Shown piece by piece: positions 1 through 6,012 of a stretch of 8,004 nt of DNA. Each line of letters begins with the position of its first letter. The first letter of the stretch is position 1. Below the pieces are notes generated by a model. The model saw only the letters and a program-made list of their open reading frames with translations. It had not been told where the DNA came from and did not search any database. Both the position numbers and the translations under genes were made by a program. Origin of the DNA: a bacterium (GTDB taxonomy: Bacteria; Planctomycetota; B15-G4; JADJEK01); the NCBI GenBank assembly GCA_030428825.1, contig JAUIEL010000297.1, forward strand, positions 1-8,004, read 5' to 3'.

Positions 1-358
1 CCATCGCGGAGACCGCCTCGACCGCGACGACCTTCTTCTCGGTGTCCCGCAGGCGGCGGTTGGCGATGATGTTGTCGATCAGCCACTGCGCGCACTCGAC
101 GTTCCGGTACCCGCCGAGCACCTCGATCGCGGTCTGGCGGACGGAGAAGTCCTTGTCGTCGAAGCACTCGACCAGCGCCTCGACCGCGACCGGCGAGTCG
201 GCGCCGTCGAGCACGTGGATCGCCTCGATCTTCTCGGCGACCGACGCCCGCCCCTTGTAGAAGCGGTTGAACTCGTCGATCAGCTCGTTCATGACCTCGT
301 CGTTCGGGCCGAACAGGGCGGTCGAGGCGGCGAGGAGGAGGACGGGGAGGCTGGTCAA
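1..358 (-). CDS. HEAT-repeat protein, probably exported (N-terminal part, runs off left edge)
   Basis: The first 119 codons of a gene that continues beyond position 1. Seen: a TTG start at 358-356 with GGAG at 366-369 and a 7-nt spacer. Residues 3-16 form a short hydrophobic stretch (SLPVLLLAASTALF) that could be an export signal, although its n-region lacks basic residues. From about residue 20 the sequence is alpha-helical, with HEAT-like helix pairs (VAVEALVECFDDKDFSVRQT, then AIEVLGGYRN and a further amphipathic helix pair). HEAT repeats are protein-protein interaction scaffolds; no enzymatic function is implied. An in-frame GTG at 427-425 gives a longer, Arg- and Pro-rich N-terminus; it lies almost where transcription would begin from the candidate promoter at 436-464, so a leaderless start cannot be excluded. 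The TTG is preferred for its spacing and the hydrophobic N-terminus. The gene is divergent from the coiled-coil gene at 550. HEAT assignment is fairly sure; exact role unknown. Confidence 0.72.
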   Translation of the reverse strand, partial: MTSLPVLLLAASTALFGPNDEVMNELIDEFNRFYKGRASVAEKIEAIHVLDGADSPVAVEALVECFDDKDFSVRQTAIEVLGGYRNVECAQWLIDNIIANRRLRDTEKKVVAVEAVSAM

Positions 359-365
359 GGTCGGG

Positions 366-369
366 CTCC
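366..369 (-). promoter_or_regulatory. Ribosome binding site of the HEAT-repeat gene
   Basis: GGAG on the minus strand, 7 nt upstream of the TTG at 358-356. It decides the start, because there is no ATG candidate near the N-terminus and the only other in-frame start upstream (GTG at 427-425) has a poorly spaced GAGGGG. Confidence 0.55.
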
Positions 370-435
370 GGTCTGCCGGGAGAGGCTCTGGCGGGGCGTC
401 GCGGCGAGCGAGCGGCGGATCGCGCACACCCCTCG

Positions 436-464
436 AAGGTAAGGGACCGGCGACCGGCCGACAA
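436..464 (-). promoter_or_regulatory. Candidate sigma70-type promoter for the HEAT-repeat gene
   Basis: On the minus strand, TTGTCG (459-464) resembles the -35 box at 4 of 6 positions and TACCTT (436-441) keeps the T-A...T frame of the -10 box, with a 17-nt spacer. Transcription would begin near 429, leaving a leader of roughly 70 nt before the TTG start. The spacer contains a tandem 7-mer GACCGGC (445-451 and 452-458), which could be chance in such GC-rich DNA or an operator. The match is modest. Confidence 0.3.
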
Positions 465-502
465 GCCGAACCGCCCCCCGCCCGCCGATCGCCCGGCCCG
501 TT

Positions 503-511
503 TGCTATACA
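503..511 (+). promoter_or_regulatory. Candidate extended -10 promoter for the coiled-coil gene
   Basis: TGCTATACA at 503-511 fits an extended -10 element (TGn followed by TATACA, close to TATAAT) and is one of the few AT-containing stretches in this intergenic region. No convincing -35 box is seen 16-18 nt upstream, as extended -10 promoters often tolerate. Transcription would begin near 518, giving a leader of about 32 nt containing the GGAG at 539-542. This placement argues against the more upstream in-frame TTG at 502, which would lie inside the promoter. Confidence 0.4.
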
Positions 512-538
512 GGACGGTCCCACCGCGCAACCGCCTCC

Positions 539-542
539 GGAG
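539..542 (+). promoter_or_regulatory. Ribosome binding site of the coiled-coil gene
   Basis: GGAG with a 7-nt spacer to the TTG at 550-552. It decides the start of the gene in favour of 550 rather than the in-frame TTG at 502, and leaves a hydrophobic N-terminus typical of a membrane anchor. Confidence 0.6.
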
Positions 543-549
543 ACCGCCG

Positions 550-1236
550 TTGAAGGGCCTGGCCGTCCTCGCCGTCCTGTTCGTCGCCATCGCCGGGGCG
601 CTCTGGCTCGTCGTCCGCCCGTCCGACCGCGACCTCGAGATCCACGAGGAGCGGATCGCCGAGGCGCTCGACGAGGCGGACGCCCACCTGACCGAGGCGA
701 CCCGCGAGCTGAACGCCCTCCGCTCGATCAAGCCGAACATCCTGGTCCTCGACCGGGACCTGGAGGCGTTCCGGGCCGAGTCGCGCCAGCTCCGCGCGGT
801 CCTCGGCGAGCACCGGACGACCCGCCCCGACCCGGGCGCGCCCCGCGACCCCGCCGTCGACGCCCGGAAGGAGACCGAGGAGAAGGCCGGCGCCCTCCGG
901 CAGCGGTCGGCGGACCTCGTCGTGCGGGCCGGGCTGGTCGCCGAGTTCATGCGGGAGACCCAACCGAAGGTGCAGCGGATGCGCGCGCGGTTCGGCGAGC
1001 TGTTCCGCCTCCGCCGCCAGCTCGAGACGGCGGGCGACCTCGACGACGCGATGCGGGTGAAGCTCGACTCGCTGCAGGCGGAGGTGAACAAGAAGCAGGC
1101 GCTCGCCAAGTCGGTCTTCGACGCCGGCTCGCGGGACGCCGAGCAGGGACGGATCCTGCTCGGGACGGTGTCGGCCGAGGTCGATCAGGTCCTCGGCGAG
1201 ATCGACGCGCTCCTCGCGCTCCTCACTGCCGGCTGA
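550..1236 (+). CDS. Small membrane-anchored coiled-coil protein, function unknown
   Basis: I do not recognise this 228-residue protein. Seen: an N-terminal MKGL followed by one hydrophobic segment (about residues 4-22, ending ALWLVV before RPSDRD), so it is probably anchored in the inner membrane with the rest outside the cytoplasm. The remainder is long, charged and helical. Residues 27-88 and 105-225 are rich in Glu, Arg, Leu and Ala with heptad-like spacing and are interrupted by a Pro-rich hinge at 92-101 (TRPDPGAPRD). It has no Cys, no metal-binding motif and no recognisable catalytic motif. The third codon position is nearly all G or C, as in its neighbours, supporting real coding. The start is TTG, chosen for the GGAG 7 nt upstream. 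It is divergent from the HEAT-repeat gene and converges on the sulfatase gene with a 14-bp overlap. A structural or envelope-organising role is only a guess. Confidence 0.7.
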   Translation: MKGLAVLAVLFVAIAGALWLVVRPSDRDLEIHEERIAEALDEADAHLTEATRELNALRSIKPNILVLDRDLEAFRAESRQLRAVLGEHRTTRPDPGAPRDPAVDARKETEEKAGALRQRSADLVVRAGLVAEFMRETQPKVQRMRARFGELFRLRRQLETAGDLDDAMRVKLDSLQAEVNKKQALAKSVFDAGSRDAEQGRILLGTVSAEVDQVLGEIDALLALLTAG

Positions 1237-3247
1237 CGCGCGCCTCGTCGAGTTCGCGCTCGACCTCGGGTCCCCACCCGCGCTCGTCGCCGAGCGCCCG
1301 CAGCCGCTCCTCGAACGCCAGCGCGTCCTCGAGGTTCCGGAGCCGGACGCACGTCTCGACGACCCGCCAGAGCGCGTGCGGATGCGTCGCGTCGACCCCG
1401 AGCGCGTGGCGCAGGTCCTGGTCGGCGAGCCGGACGTTCCCCTCTCGCAGCAGGCACTCGGCCCGGCCGATCCGCGCCGCCACGACGTCGGGATGACGCT
1501 CGAGCACGTCGTCGAACCGTCGCTTCGCCGCCGGGACCCGGTCGGACCGGAGGAACAGGAGGCCGAGCTGGACGCGGGCCCGGACGTGGGTCGGATCGAT
1601 CTCGAGCGCCGCCCGGTACCGCGACTCCGCCTCGTCCGCCCGCCCGAGGGCGTCCCCGAGGACCTGCCCCTCCTTCACGTACAGCTCCGGGTTCCGAGGG
1701 CGGAGCTCGCGCGCGCGGCCGTACCGCTCCCGCGCCTCCTCGTACCGCCCCGCGCCGGCGAGGAGGTCGCCGAGGACCTCGAGCGCCTCCGCCACCTCCG
1801 GCTCCTCCCGGACCAGCGCCTCGAGCCGGGCGATCGCGCCGGGGACGTCGTCGCGCGACCGGAGCGCCGCCTCCTGCAGCGCCTCGACGACGCGGATGCC
1901 GTCCTTCGGGTCGCGGCCGTCCCCCTCGCCGCGCCCGCCGGCCGAGACGTACCCGAGCTCGCGGAGCTGCGCCTCCGCCCGCTCCGACAGGGCCGCGTCC
2001 GCGCCGCGGGAGGTCGAGTTCCGGCGGACGTGATCGTCGTGCAGCTTCTTCAGCGCCGCGGCCAGCGCCGGCTCGTCGTCGAACAGGTTCCGGACCTCGC
2101 CCGGGTCGACCTCCGGCCGGTACAGCTCCGGCCGCGGCGCGACGATCAGCTTCGCCCCGCCCGCCTCGATCCCCGACAGCGGCGCGAACCCGTAGTAGAA
2201 CTCCGGCGCCTTCGACTCGAAGTAGGCGGGGGTCGTGTCGCCTCCCCGCGGCCCCCCGCCGGCGCCGCGCGCCGCGGCCGCCCACGAGCGGGACGTCATC
2301 CCCGGCGGCCGCTCGAGGTCGAGCAGGTCGAGCATCGTCGGCGCGACCGCCGAGACCGAGACCGTCCCCGGGATGCTCCGCGGCGCCAGCCGGTCCTTCG
2401 CCCAGACGAGCCACGGGACGTGCAGGGTCGAGTCGTAACAGAAGATCGTGTGCGTCGACTCGCCGTGGTCGCCGAGCCCCTCGCCGTGGTCCCCCACCAC
2501 CACGACCAGCGCGTCCGCCAGCCGTTCGCGCGCCGCGAGCCCGTCGAGGAGCTGTCCGACGCAGTGGTCGGTGTACGCCAGCTCGGCGTCGTACGGGTCG
2601 TCCCGCTCCTTCGAGAACGGCGCCGGCGCCTCGTACGGCGCGTGCGGGTCGAACAGGTGCACCCAGAGGAAGAGCGGGGTCGAGCCGACCTCGTCGACGA
2701 ACTCGAGCGCCGCCTCGACCGTCGCCTCGCCGCGGCGCTCGAGGCCGTCCGCGTCCGGCCGCCCCTCGACGTCGTGTCGCTCGTCGTCGTACGCGTCGAA
2801 CCCGCGGTCGAGGCCGAACCGCTGGTCGAGCGGGAACGCCGAGACGAACGCGCCGGTCCGGAAGCCGGCCTCCTGCATCGCGACCGCCAGCGACGGGTTC
2901 GCGGGGTCGAACGCGTACGCGCCGTTCACCCGCGCGCCGTGGGCGATCGGATCGAGGCCGGAGAGGATCGACGCGTGGGCGGGGAGCGTGATCGGGGCGG
3001 TCGTGAGGCACCGCTCGAACCGCACGCCCTCCTCGGCGAGGCGGTCGAGACGCGGCGTGAGCGTCGAGTCGCCGCCGTACGCGCCGAGGCGGTCGGCCCG
3101 CGTCGTGTCGAGCGTGACCAGCACGACGGTCCGGACGCCGAGCCCGTTCGAGCCGCGCGTCAGGCGCCACGCGAGGACGGCCGCGGCGCCCGCGAGCACG
3201 AGCCCGACGAGCACGGCCGCCCGGACCCTCCCCGCCGCGCGCGTCAC
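1223..3247 (-). CDS. Membrane-anchored sulfatase/alkaline-phosphatase-superfamily hydrolase with C-terminal TPR repeats
   Basis: 674 residues. Residues 1-30 carry basic residues and one hydrophobic segment (about 10-27), giving an N-terminal anchor with the rest probably periplasmic. Residues 38-410 are a sulfatase fold: VTLDTTRAD with the first metal ligand D47, ITLPAHASILSG (86-97), FDPHAPY with H202, VVGDHGEGLGDHGE with D253/H254, H276 in LHVPW, and the family-typical YRPEVDPGEVRNLFDDEP (376-393). Where sulfatases have C/S-x-P-x-R, this protein has T87-L-P-A-H91, so it lacks the formylglycine precursor. Thr nucleophiles occur in phosphodiesterases and phosphoethanolamine transferases of the same superfamily, so a sulfate ester may not be its substrate. 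Residues 452-656 hold about five to six TPR units, with Pro/Ala register at 483, 517, 552, 586 and 620. The GTG start overlaps the selB stop (GTGA) and has GGAGG 7 nt upstream. Fold is certain; substrate unknown. Confidence 0.9.
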   Translation of the reverse strand: MTRAAGRVRAAVLVGLVLAGAAAVLAWRLTRGSNGLGVRTVVLVTLDTTRADRLGAYGGDSTLTPRLDRLAEEGVRFERCLTTAPITLPAHASILSGLDPIAHGARVNGAYAFDPANPSLAVAMQEAGFRTGAFVSAFPLDQRFGLDRGFDAYDDERHDVEGRPDADGLERRGEATVEAALEFVDEVGSTPLFLWVHLFDPHAPYEAPAPFSKERDDPYDAELAYTDHCVGQLLDGLAARERLADALVVVVGDHGEGLGDHGESTHTIFCYDSTLHVPWLVWAKDRLAPRSIPGTVSVSAVAPTMLDLLDLERPPGMTSRSWAAAARGAGGGPRGGDTTPAYFESKAPEFYYGFAPLSGIEAGGAKLIVAPRPELYRPEVDPGEVRNLFDDEPALAAALKKLHDDHVRRNSTSRGADAALSERAEAQLRELGYVSAGGRGEGDGRDPKDGIRVVEALQEAALRSRDDVPGAIARLEALVREEPEVAEALEVLGDLLAGAGRYEEARERYGRARELRPRNPELYVKEGQVLGDALGRADEAESRYRAALEIDPTHVRARVQLGLLFLRSDRVPAAKRRFDDVLERHPDVVAARIGRAECLLREGNVRLADQDLRHALGVDATHPHALWRVVETCVRLRNLEDALAFEERLRALGDERGWGPEVERELDEARVSRQ
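1247..1264 (+). terminator. Possible hairpin after the coiled-coil gene
   Basis: GTCGAG, loop TTCGCG, CTCGAC form a perfect 6-bp stem starting 11 nt after the stop codon of the plus-strand gene. No T-tract follows, so it is not a standard intrinsic terminator, and it lies inside the coding sequence of the convergent sulfatase gene. It may be chance in GC-rich coding DNA. Confidence 0.18.
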
Positions 3248-5181
3248 TCCGTCGCCTCCGCGGCGCGCTCGACGAGGTACCGCTTGTCGCCGCGTCGCAC
3301 CGTCAGGCCGAGGCTGTCGAGCGCCTCGAGCAGCGGGATCAGGAACTTCCGCGTGGTGCCGAGCTCGTCCCTCACCTCGGGGACGACCAGCTCGCCGCCG
3401 TGGCGGCCGGCGACCGACGCGAGCACGTCGCGCACGCGATCGAGCACCGAGGCGTGGAAGCAGACCTCGGACGCGGAGAAGAGCTTCCCCTCCTCGGCCA
3501 GGAGCGAGAGGAGCGCGGCGACGCGCTCGTCCGGCAGGCCGGCGGCGCGGACCAGCTCGTCGCGCGACGGCGGCTTCAGCCCTCCGGCGCGGAGGGCGTC
3601 CTCGATCGCGGCGATCGCCCGCTCGTCCCGCGCGTCGAGGCTCGGGACGTGCCCGCGCCGGCGGATCCGTCCCCCCTTGGCGGTGTCGACGGCCCCCTCC
3701 TCCGCGAGCCGCGCGACGACCCCGTCGAACAGCGCCTCGTCGAGGCCGGCCGCCTTCCGGACGTCGCCCGCCTTCGCCCACGCCGCCAGCGGCGACCTCT
3801 CGTGCGACCGGTCGAGCTCGGAGGTCACCGCGGCGGACGCCGCGTCGAACGCCTCCCGGTGGACGACCCGCTCCTTCGGGAGGAACGCGACCCGCCCCGC
3901 CTCCTCGAGCGACCGGAGCACCTCGCGCCCGCGGTCGGACGGGAGCTTCGCGAGGACGCAGGCGTCCCGCACCGGCGTCGGCTTCGCGCCCCGCTCGGCG
4001 AGCGACCGCTCGAGCCAGCCCTCGGCGTCGTCGAGGACCTCGATCTTCGCCGCCACGCCCTCCGCCACCCGGTCGCGCGTCCCGGCCGTCCTTCGCTCCG
4101 ACTCGGAGACGAGGACCCCCCCGCCGAGCGTGACCATCGGCGAGATCCGCCGGAGCAGGAAGCGGTCGCCGTGCGCCGCGACGACCGGCTCGCGGAGGCG
4201 GAGCTGGATCGGCGCCTCCTCGCCCGGCGACAGGACGGGGCGATCGAGCAGCACGACGCGGGCGATCGACTCGGCCGTCCCGACGTGCAGGCGGACGTCG
4301 GTCCCGTGCTTCAGCGGCCGCTCGGCCGAGGCGAGGTAGCGGAGACTCCCCTCGAGGAACCGCACCGGCTTGAAGAACCCGGGCGTCGCGACGACCGAAC
4401 CGCGGGTCACCTCGCGGTGGTCGAGGTCGGAGACGTTCAGGGCGGTCGAGTGCCCGGCCGACGCCTCGTCGCGCCCCTCCTTGTACGCCTGGATGCCGCG
4501 GACCTTTCCGGTGTGGCCGCCGGGGAGGACCTCGACGACGTCGCCGATCGCGACTTGGCCGGAGACCGGCACGCCGGTCACGACGGTCCCGTGCCCCTTC
4601 GACGAGAAGACCCGCTGCACCGGCATCCGGAACAGCCCCTCGACGGTCCGCGCCTCGGTCGCGTCGACGAGCGCGTCGAGCCGCCGCTTCAGCTCGTCGA
4701 TCCCCTCGCCGGTCGTCGACGAGACCGGCACCAGCGGAGTCTCCTTGAACGGCGTCTCCGCCAGGACCTCCTCGATCTCGGCGACCGCGAGCTCGCGGAG
4801 GTCCTCGTCGACGAGGTCGATCTTGGTCACCGCCACCAGGCCGCGCCGGGCGCCGAGGAGGTCCAGGATCTCCATGTGCTCGCGCGTCTGCGGCATCACC
4901 CCGTCGTCGGCGGCGACGACGAGGAGGAAGACGTCGACCGAGCTGGCCCCGGCGACCATGTTCTTCACGAACCGCTCGTGCCCGGGGACGTCGATGATCC
5001 CGACCGTGCGCGACGACTCGGTCCGGTACGGCGCGAAGCCGAGGTCGATCGTCATCCCCCGGTCCTTCTCCTCCTTCAGGCGGTCCGGATCGATCCCCGT
5101 CAGCACGCGCACGAGCGTCGACTTGCCGTGGTCGATGTGACCCGCGGTGCCGACGATGACTCTGTGGATGGGGGCGGACAC
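3244..5181 (-). CDS. selB: Selenocysteine-specific elongation factor SelB
   Basis: 645 residues, close to the usual 610-640 of bacterial SelB. SelB is a GTPase that delivers Sec-tRNA(Sec) to the ribosome at UGA codons marked by a SECIS hairpin. Seen: the G domain, with G1 GTAGHIDHGKS (11-21), switch I ending GMTIDLGFAPY (42-52), G3 DVPGHE (64-69), G4 TKID (119-122) and G5-like VSS (153-155). EF-Tu-like beta-barrel domains follow at about 180-365 (FSSKGHGTVVTG at 192-203). Winged-helix modules that bind SECIS RNA span about 385-645, ending in the SelB-typical DELGTTRKFLIPLLEALDSL (605-624). The GTG start at 5181 is the only start codon just before the G domain. No Shine-Dalgarno precedes it; the leader is pyrimidine-rich. 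It follows the zinc-ribbon gene by 56 bp and overlaps the sulfatase gene by 4 bases. selA, selC and selD are not in the window. Confidence 0.95.
   Translation of the reverse strand: MSAPIHRVIVGTAGHIDHGKSTLVRVLTGIDPDRLKEEKDRGMTIDLGFAPYRTESSRTVGIIDVPGHERFVKNMVAGASSVDVFLLVVAADDGVMPQTREHMEILDLLGARRGLVAVTKIDLVDEDLRELAVAEIEEVLAETPFKETPLVPVSSTTGEGIDELKRRLDALVDATEARTVEGLFRMPVQRVFSSKGHGTVVTGVPVSGQVAIGDVVEVLPGGHTGKVRGIQAYKEGRDEASAGHSTALNVSDLDHREVTRGSVVATPGFFKPVRFLEGSLRYLASAERPLKHGTDVRLHVGTAESIARVVLLDRPVLSPGEEAPIQLRLREPVVAAHGDRFLLRRISPMVTLGGGVLVSESERRTAGTRDRVAEGVAAKIEVLDDAEGWLERSLAERGAKPTPVRDACVLAKLPSDRGREVLRSLEEAGRVAFLPKERVVHREAFDAASAAVTSELDRSHERSPLAAWAKAGDVRKAAGLDEALFDGVVARLAEEGAVDTAKGGRIRRRGHVPSLDARDERAIAAIEDALRAGGLKPPSRDELVRAAGLPDERVAALLSLLAEEGKLFSASEVCFHASVLDRVRDVLASVAGRHGGELVVPEVRDELGTTRKFLIPLLEALDSLGLTVRRGDKRYLVERAAEATE
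3255..3259 (-). promoter_or_regulatory. Ribosome binding site of the sulfatase-TPR gene, inside the end of selB
   Basis: GGAGG on the minus strand, 7 nt before the GTG at 3247-3245, located within the last codons of selB. It fixes the start and excludes the much longer open frame that continues upstream through selB. With the GTGA overlap, it indicates translational coupling. Confidence 0.7.
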
Positions 5182-5191
5182 GGCGCGGGAG

Positions 5192-5202
5192 GGAGAGGCT
5201 CC
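5192..5202 (-). other. Small hairpin in the pyrimidine-rich selB leader
   Basis: On the minus strand GGAG-CCT-CTCC can form a 4-bp stem with a 3-nt loop; it holds the only GGAG of the zinc-ribbon/selB spacer, which lies 17 nt before the GTG, too far to act as a normal ribosome binding site. Short enough to be chance. Otherwise the 56-bp spacer 5182-5237 shows no promoter and no terminator. Confidence 0.2.
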
Positions 5203-5237
5203 GAGGCGGACGGCGAGACCGGGCGAGCGCGGCCCCG

Positions 5238-5996
5238 TCAGCTCTCGGCCTGGGCCTTCAGCGCCTCGGGAGCGTACAGGATCCGCTGGCACGAGCGGCA
5301 GTGGATGATGGTCGTGCAGCCGAGGATCTTGGCGACGTCGTTCGGCGTGAGCTGGACGCCGCAGCCGCCGCACGAGCGGTCCTCGCACGGCGTGACGACC
5401 TCGCCGTCGCGCGCCTCGCGGAGCTTCTCGTACTCGGCCCGGAGGTCGGCGGTCAGCTCGGCCGCGAGCTGCTCGCGCCGGCCGTCGGTCGCCGCGATCT
5501 CGGCGAGCGCCTCCTCGCGGTCCTTCCGGCAGACCTCCTCGAACTCGGCGAGCTCGGCCTTCAGCTTGTCGAGCCCCGCCTCGGAGTCCTTCACCAGCCC
5601 CTCCTGGCGCTCGATCGCGTCGTAGAGGGAGAGCGTCTTCTCCTCCTCCTCCGACGCCTCGTCCCGGATCTTCCCGATGTGGGTCTGGAGCGCGTGGAAC
5701 TCCTGGTTCGTCTTGGCGGTGTTGAGCTGGAGCTCGAGCTTCCGGACCTGCTCGGACTTCGCCTTCAGGTCGACCTCGGCGTCGTGCGCCTTCGCCCGGG
5801 CGTGCTTCAGGTCGTCGCGCGCCTTCGCGAGGGCCGCGGCGGCCTGGTCGACCTTCTGGCGGCGGGCGGCGAGGAGCGGCTCGGTCTGGTCCGCGAGGCG
5901 GCGCTGGGCGTCGCGCTCGCGGTCGAGGGTCTGCAGGCGAACGAGGAGGACCAGCTGCTGCCTCGGTCCTCCCGACGATTCCGATTCCGCCTGCAT
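5238..5996 (-). CDS. Coiled-coil C4 zinc-ribbon protein (COG1579/DUF164, FlgZ/CdsZ-like)
   Basis: 252 residues. Residues 12-200 form a long antiparallel coiled-coil hairpin (heptads rich in Leu, Glu, Lys, Arg) with the family hallmark LNTAKTNQEFHALQTHI at 91-107. Residues 204-240 form a C-terminal zinc ribbon with ligands C209, C212, C233 and C236 (CGGC and CRSC knuckles); C204 and C227 are additional cysteines. This family is predicted to bind nucleic acid. Its best-studied member, Helicobacter HP0958 (FlgZ), interacts with the sigma factor RpoN and with flagellin mRNA (known from the family, not seen here). The ATG at 5996 is chosen because it directly precedes the coiled coil; GGGGA four nt upstream is a weak ribosome binding site. 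Only 16 bp separate it from the rpoD stop, so it is almost surely co-transcribed with rpoD. A role in transcription or mRNA handling is inference. Confidence 0.9.
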   Translation of the reverse strand: MQAESESSGGPRQQLVLLVRLQTLDRERDAQRRLADQTEPLLAARRQKVDQAAAALAKARDDLKHARAKAHDAEVDLKAKSEQVRKLELQLNTAKTNQEFHALQTHIGKIRDEASEEEEKTLSLYDAIERQEGLVKDSEAGLDKLKAELAEFEEVCRKDREEALAEIAATDGRREQLAAELTADLRAEYEKLREARDGEVVTPCEDRSCGGCGVQLTPNDVAKILGCTTIIHCRSCQRILYAPEALKAQAES

Positions 5997-6012
5997 CGCG
6001 TCCCCGCGGTGG

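Noticed and set aside
267..1496. 409-codon plus-strand frame overlapping the coiled-coil gene
   Set aside because: Arg/Pro-rich, low complexity; the alternative frame gives a proper anchor, coiled coil and a ribosome binding site.
1185..3170. 661-codon minus-strand frame in another phase of the hydrolase gene
   Set aside because: Arg/Gly/Ala-rich out-of-phase translation of the hydrolase gene, which has clear catalytic and TPR motifs in its own frame.
3248..3781. 178-residue N-terminal extension of the hydrolase through selB
   Set aside because: Gly/Arg-rich shadow of selB; the GTG at 3247 with GGAGG at 7 nt and an immediate membrane anchor is the natural start.
2448..4133. 561-codon plus-strand open frame of Ser/Arg/Pro-rich composition
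   Set aside because: Composition typical of a GC shadow frame; antisense to the hydrolase and selB.
1376..4339. Very long plus-strand open frame (987 codons) opposite the hydrolase and selB genes
   Set aside because: Its translation is Arg/Pro/Val-rich and low in complexity, with no domain; it is antisense to two well-supported genes. Long antisense frames are expected in DNA with such high GC3.
5182..5237. tRNA(Sec) or SECIS element near selB
   Set aside because: The spacer is only 56 bp, with no cloverleaf and no large stem; no in-frame TGA was noted inside the genes here.
5182..5388. 69-residue N-terminal extension of SelB into the zinc-ribbon gene
   Set aside because: SelB G domains begin within a few residues of the protein start; the extension is Arg/Pro-rich and overlaps the zinc-ribbon coding sequence.
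3400..5625. 741-codon plus-strand open frame opposite selB and the zinc-ribbon gene
   Set aside because: Arg/Asp/Leu-rich shadow of selB and the zinc-ribbon gene; no motif or ribosome binding site.
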